Source: UBA2396 sp038042175
GTDB taxonomy: Bacteria > Planctomycetota > Phycisphaerae > Phycisphaerales > UBA1924
Reading direction: 5' to 3'
Assembly (NCBI GenBank): GCA_964358855.1
Contig: CAYHQQ010000060.1
Span: 1 to 22,981, forward strand
DNA: 22,981 nucleotides
A program made the translations under genes and the position numbers. The notes beneath the pieces are model-generated. The model saw only the letters and a program-made list of their open reading frames with translations. It was not told the origin of the DNA and did no database searches. Below are positions 9,185 through 16,682 of this stretch, piece after piece; positions within the stretch are counted from its first letter, which is position 1; every line of letters starts with the position of its first letter.

Positions 9185-9289
9185 GTCCGGCTCTAACCGA
9201 CTCCTGGTTATTCTTGCAGCACAGTAATTCGTTCGGTCTGGCAATACGAAGTGTACAGTTGACGGGATGTTCCCGAGGCAGGTTCAGCT

Positions 9290-9691
9290 ATGAGTGATCC
9301 GCACACGACAGCACACGGCACCGACACTCACCACGGGAGTGCTCACGTCGACAACTGGCACCACCACGCCCCCGATGAAGGGCTGCCGCAGGAAGAGCAC
9401 GGCGGGCACATCAACGCGTCGGTGATGGGACGGGGCCTGGCCCTGATCATCTTCTCGACCGCCGGGCTCATCATCGTCACCGCCCTGTACTTCAACCATG
9501 AGATGGGTGTGAAGTACCGCGAGCGGACCGACATCAGCCTCGCCGAGGGACACGACAAGTACAAGGCCGAGGCGCAGGCGAAGCTCAAGAGCTACGGCTG
9601 GGCCGACGACAAGGCGACCCTGGTCCGCATCCCGATCGAAGAAGGCAAGAAGCGCGTCATTAAGTCCTACGCACAAACCGCCCCCAAGTAG
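9290..9691 (+). CDS. Unassigned 133-aa one-TM protein between actF and sco
   Basis: The N-terminal 45 residues are strongly His-rich (HTTAHGTDTHHGSAHVDNWH). One transmembrane helix follows (about 51-69, LALIIFSTAGLIIVTALYF), then a soluble C-terminal part containing LKSYGWADDKATLVRIPIEE. From memory, the YGW-D-...-VRIPI segment resembles small proteins found beside cytochrome oxidase or SCO genes in other bacteria, where YGWVD...VRIPI-AM is common. I cannot verify this here. Position suggests a small accessory subunit or assembly partner of complex III or the oxidase, with the His-rich end possibly binding metal. It is 22 bases from the SCO gene. No enzymatic motif is visible. Confidence 0.8.
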   Translation: MSDPHTTAHGTDTHHGSAHVDNWHHHAPDEGLPQEEHGGHINASVMGRGLALIIFSTAGLIIVTALYFNHEMGVKYRERTDISLAEGHDKYKAEAQAKLKSYGWADDKATLVRIPIEEGKKRVIKSYAQTAPK

Positions 9692-9713
9692 TCCAAGTCC
9701 TCCACCACTCGCC

Positions 9714-10673
9714 ATGAATCGCCACGCTCCCACTCTCACCGACCGACGTGCCCGCAAGGGGGCGTGCGTGACCGCGTGGGCCGCGTTGCTCGCGAGTCTT
9801 TTCAGCGTCCCGGCGATCGCGCGGCAGACTTACAACGAGGTCGGCCCGCAGGCACGGGGCCTGGATGTGCGAGAGCACCTGGGCGCCCCGTTGCCCATGG
9901 AGGTCGAGCTCGTCGACGCCGACGGCAAGAAGGTCCGCCTGGGCGACTATTTCACCCACACCGCCTCCGACGGCACGGTGGTCCAGGGCAAGCCCGCGAT
10001 CGTGGCGCTGGTCTATTACTCGTGCCCGGTGATCTGCACGACGCTGGTCAACACGCTGGTCGATTGCGCCCGTGGGATCGACTCGATGACGCTGGGCAAA
10101 GACTACCAGATGCTGTTCTTCAGCTACGACCCGCGCGACCTCCCCGTCGCCGCCGCCGGCAAACGCAACGCCGCCGTCCGTGGCTATGGGCGCGGCGAGA
10201 CCGACGAGATCAAGGACGGGATCAGGTTCCACGCGGGCAGCGAGGAGACCGGACGCCAGCTCGCAAACGCCTTCGGCTACGAGTATCGCCAGCAGCCCAG
10301 CGGCGAGTACGCCCACCCCATCGTCTTCTTCGCCGTCACGCCCGACGGCAAGATCGCGCGGTACCTCTACAGCTTCGGGCACACGCCCCAGCAGATCAAG
10401 CTCGCCGTCCTCGAGGCCGGCAGCGGGCAGGTCACCCAGTCGCTCCCCGATCGCCTTCTCACATTCTGCTACATGTACGACCCCAAGATCGGCAGGTACA
10501 CGATGAACGCCGTGCGTGTCATGCAGCTGGGGGGCGTTCTCACGGTGGTGTCGCTGGGCAGCCTCATCGGCGGGCTCCTGATCGCCGAGAGGATCAGGAA
10601 GCGGCGTCGCAAGATCGCCACGAAAGATGGATTGGCCAAGGGTTTGACGGACGGAACGATCCCGGTTCACTAG
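9714..10673 (+). CDS. sco: SCO1/SenC/PrrC-family copper chaperone
   Basis: This 319-aa protein has a thioredoxin-like fold and helps load the CuA centre of cytochrome oxidase subunit II. The copper ligands are visible as CPVIC (Cys104, Cys108) and His201 in YAHPIVFF. The N-terminus has a signal or anchor segment (about 15-36). A second hydrophobic helix near the C-terminus (about 267-291, MQLGGVLTVVSLGSLIGGLL) is followed by a basic tail (ERIRKRRRKIA). The family core ends before this C-terminal anchor, a layout common in SCO proteins from bacteria with alternative complex III. It lies 28 bases before ctaC, whose product is its expected client. Confidence 0.93.
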   Translation: MNRHAPTLTDRRARKGACVTAWAALLASLFSVPAIARQTYNEVGPQARGLDVREHLGAPLPMEVELVDADGKKVRLGDYFTHTASDGTVVQGKPAIVALVYYSCPVICTTLVNTLVDCARGIDSMTLGKDYQMLFFSYDPRDLPVAAAGKRNAAVRGYGRGETDEIKDGIRFHAGSEETGRQLANAFGYEYRQQPSGEYAHPIVFFAVTPDGKIARYLYSFGHTPQQIKLAVLEAGSGQVTQSLPDRLLTFCYMYDPKIGRYTMNAVRVMQLGGVLTVVSLGSLIGGLLIAERIRKRRRKIATKDGLAKGLTDGTIPVH

Positions 10674-10701
10674 ATTCGACTTTGCGGCAGACGAGCATCA
10701 C

Positions 10702-11943
10702 ATGATCCACGGAACATCGACCATGACATTTCTCGCAGACGGCCCGGGCGCCTCGATCCCGCTCCACAGCTGGTGGTACAAGGGCCCGGGCGGCTCGAGC
10801 TACTCCGACGCGAGCGACTTCGCGTTCATGACCATCTTCTGGTACAGCGTCGTCTGGTTTGTCGCACTCTTCGCGATCACCACGTACTTCGTCGTCAAGT
10901 ACCGGCGCAAGGAAGGCCAGGCCTCCGAGGTGAGCCCCCAGCACAACACCAAGATCGAGCTCATCTGGACCGTCCTCCCCTCGCTCACGCTGGTGGTCAT
11001 GTTCGTCATGGGCTTCCGCGGGTACTCCGACATGCTCGTGCCCAAGGGCGGCGGGCTCGACTGCGATCTTCTGGCTCAGAAATGGTCCTGGTCGCTCAAG
11101 TACCCCACCGGGGGCAGCAACACCGAATCGCTCAAGGCCAACGAACTCGCCTCCACGACAGTGCCCATCTACTACTTCCCCGAAGAAACTCCCGTGAAGC
11201 TGCGGCTGATCTCCAAGGACGTAATGCACGCCCTGTGGGTCCCTGATTTCCGCGCCAAAGTCGACATCCTGCCCAACCGGTACACCAAGTTCTGGTTCGA
11301 GTCGGGAAAGATCCCCGCCGGGGCCAAGACCCTGATGTTCGCGGACATCACCGATCCCTTCCACTTCCTCGACGGCGTGCCCTACGTCGACCACGCCATC
11401 CACTGCGCCGAGTACTGCGGCGACTTCCACTCCGACATGGCCGCCGTCATCCGCATCATCCCCAAGGACGCCTTTGCCGAGTGGCTCAAGAAGGGTGATG
11501 CCGCACTGCCGCCCGTCCAGCGCGGCCAGAAGATCTGGGAGACCAACTGCCAGACCTGCCACTCGATCGATGGCACGCTGCGGACCGGTCCGAGCTGGAA
11601 GGACCTCTTCGGGCGTACCGAAACCATGACCGACGGTTCGACCGTGGTCGTCGACGACAACTACACCCGCGAGTCCATCTACGAGCCCCAAAAGAGGATC
11701 GTCGGCGGTTTCGGCGGCGTCATCATGCCCACGTTCGCCGGAGCTCTCGACGCCGATCAGATCAACGCCCTCATCGCGTACATGAAGTCGATCTCCGTCA
11801 ACGCCAAGGAAGAGCCCGACCCCGCAGACCCCAAGCCAGACGCAAAGCCAGGCGACAAGCCAGGCGACAAGCCAGAAGCAAAGCCAGACGCAAAGCCAGA
11901 AGCCAAGCCCGCCGAGACCCCCAAGGCCGAACCCAAGAAGTAA
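10702..11943 (+). CDS. ctaC: Cytochrome c oxidase subunit II with fused cytochrome c (caa3 type)
   Basis: This 413-aa subunit receives electrons from complex III and passes them to subunit I. Two transmembrane helices (about 40-64 and 88-108) precede the cupredoxin domain. CuA ligands are His176 (DVMHALWVPDFR) and the motif CAEYCGDFHSDM (Cys235, Glu237, Cys239, His243, Met246). A C-terminal cytochrome c domain has CQTCH at 283-287 and a probable Met ligand at 342 (IMPTFAGAL), which makes this a caa3 enzyme. The last 45 residues are a Pro/Lys/Asp/Glu repeat tail. ATG 10702 is used here; ATG 10723 is a possible alternative. No N-terminal lipobox is seen. Confidence 0.94.
   Translation: MIHGTSTMTFLADGPGASIPLHSWWYKGPGGSSYSDASDFAFMTIFWYSVVWFVALFAITTYFVVKYRRKEGQASEVSPQHNTKIELIWTVLPSLTLVVMFVMGFRGYSDMLVPKGGGLDCDLLAQKWSWSLKYPTGGSNTESLKANELASTTVPIYYFPEETPVKLRLISKDVMHALWVPDFRAKVDILPNRYTKFWFESGKIPAGAKTLMFADITDPFHFLDGVPYVDHAIHCAEYCGDFHSDMAAVIRIIPKDAFAEWLKKGDAALPPVQRGQKIWETNCQTCHSIDGTLRTGPSWKDLFGRTETMTDGSTVVVDDNYTRESIYEPQKRIVGGFGGVIMPTFAGALDADQINALIAYMKSISVNAKEEPDPADPKPDAKPGDKPGDKPEAKPDAKPEAKPAETPKAEPKK
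11835..11906 (+). repeat. Six tandem 12-base units in the ctaC tail
   Basis: Six 12-base units of the form GCCAGACGCAAA, GCCAGGCGACAA or GCCAGAAGCAAA run without gaps. In the reading frame they encode repeats of Lys-Pro-(Asp/Gly/Glu)-(Ala/Asp). The units use CCA and GCA codons, whereas the rest of the gene favours CCC and GCC. This suggests expansion by slippage. The encoded tail is probably disordered. Confidence 0.85.
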
Positions 11944-11995
11944 TCCACGAGCCCCCACCACGCCCCCGGGGCCCAGCGACGCAGGGACATCACTC

Positions 11996-13822
11996 ATGAC
12001 CACGCTCGATCATTCAGGACATCCAAGCACACCCGCCCACGGGGGCCACCACGACGAGCCGTACTACACCGGCAAGGGCGGCGTGTGGCCGACCATCGTC
12101 GACTGGGCCAGCACCGTCGACCACAAGAAGCTCGGGGTGATGTATCTCACCGCGATCCTGGTCCTGTTCTTCCTGGGCGGCGTCGCCGCTCTGGCGGTCC
12201 GCACCGAGCTGCTCGAGCCCGTGACCACCGTCACCACGATCACCGCCAGCGGGCAGGCCGTCACCCGCACCGAGGGCCAGCTCTTCAACCCCGGCAAGGT
12301 CGACCCGGTCACCGGCGAGGTCTCCTATCCCGCCGACCTTGGCAACAACTATTACAACCGCCTCTTCACCATGCACGGTGCGATCATGGTCTTCATGGTC
12401 ATCGTCCCGGGCATCCCCGCGAGCCTGGGCAACTTCTTCCTCCCGCTCATGCTCGGTGCCAAGGACGTCGCGTTCCCACGCCTGAACCTCTTGAGTTGGT
12501 ACGTCTACACGCTCGGCTCGCTCTTTGGCGTTCTGGCGATCGCGTACCACGGCGTCGACACGGGGTGGACCTTCTACACACCCTACTCAACAACGACAGA
12601 CGCCGGGCATTGGCGGGTCGTGTACATGATCCTCGCCGCGTTCACACTGGGGTTCAGCTCGATCCTCACCGGGCTCAACTTCGTCGTCACCGTCCACAAG
12701 CTGCGGGCCCCGGGCATGGGCTGGTTCGACATGCCGCTCTTCTGCTGGGCGATCTACGCCACCGCGATCATCCAGGTCCTGGCGACGCCCGTCATCGGCA
12801 TCACGCTGCTGCTGCTCGTCTTCGAGCGCGTCTTCCGCGTGGGCATCTTCGATCCGGGCCTGGGCGGCGACCCCGTCCTCTACCAGCACTTCTTCTGGTT
12901 CTACAGCCACCCCGTCGTTTACGTCATGATCCTCCCGGGCATGGGCGTCATCAGCGATGTCATTGCCGTCCACAGCCGGAAGCCGATCTTCGGGTACCGC
13001 GCCATCGCCTTCGCCTCGCTGGGCATCGCCGGCGTCGCGTTCATCGTGTGGGGCCACCACATGTTCGCCAGCATGAGCGAGATGGCCAGCGTCGTCTTCA
13101 GCGCCCTGACCTTCCTGGTCGCGATCCCCACCGCCGTCAAGATCTTCAACTGGATCGCGACGATGTACAAGGGCAGCATCGCGATGACCACGCCGATGAT
13201 CTACGCCCTCATCTTCCTCTTCCTCTTCGCCATCGGCGGGCTCACCGGCCTTCCTCTGGCCACCCTCAACACCGACCTGCACCTCCACGACAGCTACTTC
13301 GTCGTCGCCCACTTCCACTACGTCATGTTCGGCGGAACCATCGTCGCCCTGCTCGCCGGCCTCCACCACTGGTGGCCCAAGATGTTTGGCAAGATGTACA
13401 ACCAGAAGGCCGCCAACATCGGGGCGCTCCTGGTCTTCGTCGGCTTCAACGTCACCTTCTTCACCCAGTTCTTCCTGGGCACCCAGGGCATGCCCCGCCG
13501 CTACGCCAGCTATCCCGCCGAGTTCCAGATCTACCACGTCATCTCCACCTACGGGTCCTACATCCTGGGCATCGGCTTCATGTGGCACCTCCTCGTCTTC
13601 ATCTACTCCCTCGCCGCCGGACCCAAGGCCAAGGACAACCCCTGGGGCGGCCTCACCCTCGAGTGGGTCGCCGCAAGCCCGCCCACCGAGCACAACTTCG
13701 ACCACGAGCCCATCGTCACCCACGGCCCGTACGACTACGACACCCAGGTCCCGCCCAAGTGGGACCCCAAGGACTGGCCTTTGCCCGATCCCGCCAAGGT
13801 GGCCGCGGCCCACAGACACTGA
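11996..13822 (+). CDS. ctaD: Cytochrome c oxidase subunit I, A2-type heme-copper oxidase
   Basis: This 608-aa catalytic subunit reduces oxygen to water at the heme a3-CuB site and pumps protons. Visible ligands are His127 (TMHGAIM, low-spin heme), His305 with cross-linked Tyr309 (SHPVVY), His354 and His355 (GHHMF) for CuB, and His439 and His441 (VAHFHY) for the a3 and a hemes. The D-channel Glu of A1 enzymes (GHPEVY) is absent. The sequence instead reads FYSHPVVY, the YS signature of A2 oxidases such as that of Rhodothermus. The K-channel segment FLVAIPTAVKIFNW keeps its Thr and Lys. The N-terminus is His-rich (HSGHPSTPAHGGHH). AGGGA lies upstream of the ATG. Confidence 0.96.
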   Translation: MTTLDHSGHPSTPAHGGHHDEPYYTGKGGVWPTIVDWASTVDHKKLGVMYLTAILVLFFLGGVAALAVRTELLEPVTTVTTITASGQAVTRTEGQLFNPGKVDPVTGEVSYPADLGNNYYNRLFTMHGAIMVFMVIVPGIPASLGNFFLPLMLGAKDVAFPRLNLLSWYVYTLGSLFGVLAIAYHGVDTGWTFYTPYSTTTDAGHWRVVYMILAAFTLGFSSILTGLNFVVTVHKLRAPGMGWFDMPLFCWAIYATAIIQVLATPVIGITLLLLVFERVFRVGIFDPGLGGDPVLYQHFFWFYSHPVVYVMILPGMGVISDVIAVHSRKPIFGYRAIAFASLGIAGVAFIVWGHHMFASMSEMASVVFSALTFLVAIPTAVKIFNWIATMYKGSIAMTTPMIYALIFLFLFAIGGLTGLPLATLNTDLHLHDSYFVVAHFHYVMFGGTIVALLAGLHHWWPKMFGKMYNQKAANIGALLVFVGFNVTFFTQFFLGTQGMPRRYASYPAEFQIYHVISTYGSYILGIGFMWHLLVFIYSLAAGPKAKDNPWGGLTLEWVAASPPTEHNFDHEPIVTHGPYDYDTQVPPKWDPKDWPLPDPAKVAAAHRH

Positions 13823-13888
13823 CGCCCGATCGACCCCGTTTCGCTCTCGCCCCAATCGTCCGAACTGTCCACGCACTTCAGGAGCGTT

Positions 13889-14599
13889 ATGACGACCCTC
13901 GACGCCCACACACCAGACGCCCACGGACCGGGTCATGACGTCATCGACCCGTCCAGGCCCATGTACCAGCAGTACAAGCACGCCCACCACTTCCGCACCG
14001 CCGCCGACGAGTTCGACGCGTGCAAGACCGGGCTGTGGCTCTTCCTGGCGACCGAGGTCCTGCTCTTCGCCGGTCTCTTCTGCGCGTACACCTACTTCCG
14101 CTACCGCTTCCCGGCCGCCTTCTCCGCGGGCTCGGGCTACCTCGACTGGCGCTGGGGCGGGCTCAACACCATCGTGCTCCTGGTCTCCAGCTACACCGCC
14201 GCCTCGGCGGTCCGAAACGCCCAGCTCAACCAGCAGGCCCGCCTCAAGCTCAACCTTCTCATCACCATCCTCTGCGGGCTCGCCTTCATCGGCATCAAGT
14301 TCGCCCTCGAGTACGGGCCCAAGTGGGCCCAGGGCAAGCGCCCCGGCAGCCTCTACTGCTACCCCTTCGCCCACGAGCCCAACGAGCCCATGTGGTGGTC
14401 GGTCTACTACTGCGCCACCGGCGTGCACGCCCTCCACGTCGTCATCGGCGCCGGCCTGCTCACCTGGTGCCTCGTCCGCTGCAAAAACCAGCACTACGGC
14501 CCCACCCACTACACCATGGTCGAAAACTCAGCCCTCTACTGGCACCTGGTCGACCTCATCTGGATCTTCCTCTTCCCTCTGTTGTACCTGATTCACTGA
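13889..14599 (+). CDS. ctaE: Cytochrome c oxidase subunit III
   Basis: This 236-aa membrane subunit has several hydrophobic segments. It contains LFLATEVLLFAGLFCAYTYF, in which the Glu is the conserved membrane carboxylate of subunit III, and the C-terminal signature ALYWHLVDLIWIFLFPLLYL. It stabilises subunit I and its proton uptake path. The N-terminus MTTLDAHTPDAHGPGHD resembles that of CtaD (MTTLDHSGH) and is His-rich. AGGAG at 13880-13884 is four bases from the ATG. Length and layout are normal for a five-to-seven-helix subunit III. Confidence 0.94.
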   Translation: MTTLDAHTPDAHGPGHDVIDPSRPMYQQYKHAHHFRTAADEFDACKTGLWLFLATEVLLFAGLFCAYTYFRYRFPAAFSAGSGYLDWRWGGLNTIVLLVSSYTAASAVRNAQLNQQARLKLNLLITILCGLAFIGIKFALEYGPKWAQGKRPGSLYCYPFAHEPNEPMWWSVYYCATGVHALHVVIGAGLLTWCLVRCKNQHYGPTHYTMVENSALYWHLVDLIWIFLFPLLYLIH

Positions 14600-14604
14600 T
14601 CTCT

Positions 14605-14668
14605 CCTCCCCCGCTCCCAGCGGGGGAGGTGGCCGAGTCTTCGAGGCCGGAGGGGGTGAGTCACCCCC
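14605..14668. repeat. REP-like double palindrome between ctaE and ctaF
   Basis: A perfect 11-bp stem (CCTCCCCCGCT at 14605-14615 with its complement at 14619-14629) closes a three-base loop. A second near-perfect palindrome, GGGGGTGAGTCACCCCC, lies at 14652-14668. Between them are GGCC repeats (14631-14634 and 14645-14648). The pattern of a G-rich hairpin, then GGAGGTGGC...GAGGCCGGAGGGGG, resembles dispersed intergenic palindromes (REP-like) common in GC-rich bacteria. There is no T-run, so it is more likely an mRNA-stabilising or dispersed repeat element than a terminator. It lies inside the oxidase gene series. Confidence 0.75.
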
Positions 14669-14735
14669 GACTCCAGCCTCCGCCTCCGATCCCGCCTTGT
14701 CTCCGCTCTTGCACCCCATAGGGATGCCCCAATCC

Positions 14736-15785
14736 ATGGTCCACTCCAGCAACATCGACGCCCACGTCCCCAACAAGGCCTTCGACGAGGCCGACCCGCA
14801 CGGCGATCACCCCGACGCCGGGCACCACGTCACGTCGGCGTTCACGCTCAGGTTCATCCTGGGCATCCTGATCTTCTTCACCGTTCTCACCGTGGGTCTG
14901 GCACAGACCGAGAAGTGGGCGACCCACGCCATGGGCATCGAGTTCCCCCTGTGGATCAACGTCGTCATCGCCATGTCGATCGCCACGGTGAAGTGCACCC
15001 TCGTGCTCCTCTACTTCATGCACCTCAAGCACGACAACCCCATCAACGCGATCATCTTCGGCTTCACCATCCTCGCCTTCATCCTCTTCCTCTTCTTCAC
15101 CTTCCTGGACATCGGAAACCGCGGGTACATCGACGTCACCAAGCTCAATCCCGTCGTCGCCGGCGGCGGCGGCATCGACGTCTCCCTCCCCTTCCCCTCC
15201 TACGTCAAGGCCCAGACCAAGGCCGGCGTCCCCGTCTACAGCGGCTCGATCTACATCGGCGCCGTCGAGAAGCGTTACGCCGAGATCGAGCGCCGTTACC
15301 TCCCCGACGTCCACCCCGCACTGCTCGACATCCGGGCCGGCGAACTCCTGGCCATGCCCACGCCCCTCCTCAAGACCCAGGCGCTGGAAAACCACCTCAC
15401 CATCGAGTCGATGGCCCGCATCCAGGCCTTCAACGACACGCTCAAGAAGGCCCAGGAGGCCGTCGCCGCCAAGACCAAGCGCGACCTCGCCGCAGAGCTC
15501 GAGCACCACGTCTCCGACTACGGCCTTCCGCACCCCGAGGTGCTCAAGAAGCTCCAGGAGAAGCTCGGCCCCGACCTCTACGCCACCACCCTCGAAGAGG
15601 CCCTGGCCCACTACCACCACGCCCACGCCGGACACAAGGGCTTCCGCGGCGAGACCGACTCGCTCGAGGGCAGCACCGCCAACGCCAACAAGGCCCGCAA
15701 GGGCACGACCCCCGCGCTCTTCGAGGCTTCGCACGCCCACGTCGAGGGCGAAACACACCAAGCAGCACCCAAGAAGGAACACTGA
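14736..15785 (+). CDS. ctaF: Cytochrome c oxidase subunit IV with long C-terminal extension
   Basis: Residues about 30-125 match the small subunit IV (CtaF/CoxIV-type) family: three hydrophobic helices, with TEKWATHAMGIEFPLWINVV and CTLVLLYFMHLKHDN between and within them. Subunit IV alone is usually about 100 aa, but this protein has 349. The remaining roughly 220 residues are soluble. They begin after FTFLDIGNRGYIDVTKLNP and include helical, charged stretches (IEKRYAEIERRYLPD-like, IQAFNDTLKKAQEAVAAK) and a His-rich patch (HYHHAHAGHKG). I recognise no known domain in it. ATG 14736 was chosen. ATG 14724 and an upstream TTG at 14697 are in frame; AGGGA at 14720-14724 supports the chosen start only weakly, because the spacing is long. 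Confidence 0.82.
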   Translation: MVHSSNIDAHVPNKAFDEADPHGDHPDAGHHVTSAFTLRFILGILIFFTVLTVGLAQTEKWATHAMGIEFPLWINVVIAMSIATVKCTLVLLYFMHLKHDNPINAIIFGFTILAFILFLFFTFLDIGNRGYIDVTKLNPVVAGGGGIDVSLPFPSYVKAQTKAGVPVYSGSIYIGAVEKRYAEIERRYLPDVHPALLDIRAGELLAMPTPLLKTQALENHLTIESMARIQAFNDTLKKAQEAVAAKTKRDLAAELEHHVSDYGLPHPEVLKKLQEKLGPDLYATTLEEALAHYHHAHAGHKGFRGETDSLEGSTANANKARKGTTPALFEASHAHVEGETHQAAPKKEH

Positions 15786-15809
15786 CCGAGCGTTCGGGCA
15801 CACACACCC

Positions 15810-16628
15810 ATGAAGCTCTCCCGCACCACGATCGTCGCGCTCCTCTCCGCCGCAGCCCTCTCGCTGAGCACGCCGCTGCTCGTCCAGCGCATCGCCGCGT
15901 ACTACCGCGAGCACAAGCCCCAGCTCTTTGCCTTCCAGGACCTCGACACCCGCGAGTTCACCTACGCCGGCAAGCCCATCACCCTCGTCGATGAGAGATC
16001 CGACAACGACAACCGCACCCTGGTCGTGAACTACGGCACAGAGACGCTTCGCCTCAAAGTCTCCATCCCCAGCCGCCAGCACGACATTCTGGCGACCCAT
16101 GGCCTGGCCGCTCATCGCGACTGGATGCGCCTCCTTCGCTTCACCGAGTACACCGGACGCGACTTTGAGACCGTCTCGGCCGAGATGAAGTCGGGAAAGA
16201 CCGAGGACCGACTCGTCCTCGTCACCCGCACCCAGCGGGCGGGCGTGGACCCTGAAACCTGGGGCGAGCTCCACAAAAAAGACTGGACGTTCGATTTCTA
16301 CGAGTTCCAGACCCAGGGTGGCTTCAAGTCCGCCCGCCTCCACTACCCCACCACCAAACGCGGTCAGCAACCCAAGGATGGCGAGCTCGCCGAAGGCTCC
16401 TGGCAGTACGACGCGGCCCTGATGACCATGCCCAAGAGCGGCGTCCCCTCGCAGAACTTCATGAACAGCGGGTTCAAGTCGATGGGCTGGACCTTCCCCG
16501 TCGCCTGCTTCTCCAGCGTTGCCCTGGTCGTCTCGCTCGTCATGATGATCCCGGTCAAGAGGCCGAACGAGCCCCGAGCGTCCGCGAGCGAGACGCCAAA
16601 GTGCCCCAAGATCGCCATCATTCCCTGA
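15810..16628 (+). CDS. Unrecognised 272-aa two-TM protein at the end of the oxidase cluster
   Basis: I do not recognise this family. The protein starts with a hydrophobic segment (about 7-24, TIVALLSAAALSLSTPLLV) that could be a signal anchor. About 195 residues of predicted soluble domain follow, with mixed beta-like stretches (RTLVVNYGTETLRLKVSIP, DRLVLVTRTQRAG, DWTFDFYEFQTQGG). A second transmembrane helix lies near 228-250 (FPVACFSSVALVVSLVMMIP), and the tail is short and cytoplasmic. There are no cysteine pairs or heme motifs. It begins 24 bases after ctaF, so it is likely co-transcribed and may be an assembly factor or accessory subunit of the oxidase. That role rests on position alone. 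Confidence 0.85.
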   Translation: MKLSRTTIVALLSAAALSLSTPLLVQRIAAYYREHKPQLFAFQDLDTREFTYAGKPITLVDERSDNDNRTLVVNYGTETLRLKVSIPSRQHDILATHGLAAHRDWMRLLRFTEYTGRDFETVSAEMKSGKTEDRLVLVTRTQRAGVDPETWGELHKKDWTFDFYEFQTQGGFKSARLHYPTTKRGQQPKDGELAEGSWQYDAALMTMPKSGVPSQNFMNSGFKSMGWTFPVACFSSVALVVSLVMMIPVKRPNEPRASASETPKCPKIAIIP

Positions 16629-16682
16629 CGCCTGGGACCTGCCAACGGCCGTGTGGCCCCTCGGGCTCACCTACCATGCCCC

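Noticed and set aside
9259..9264. TTGACG as a -35 box before the 133-aa gene
   Set aside because: At 16-18 bases downstream the -10 position would fall on or next to the start codon at 9290, leaving no room for a leader, and no -10 match is seen.
11835..11906. CRISPR-like regular repeat
   Set aside because: The units are 12 bases, contiguous and in frame inside ctaC, with no spacers. They encode a repetitive protein tail.
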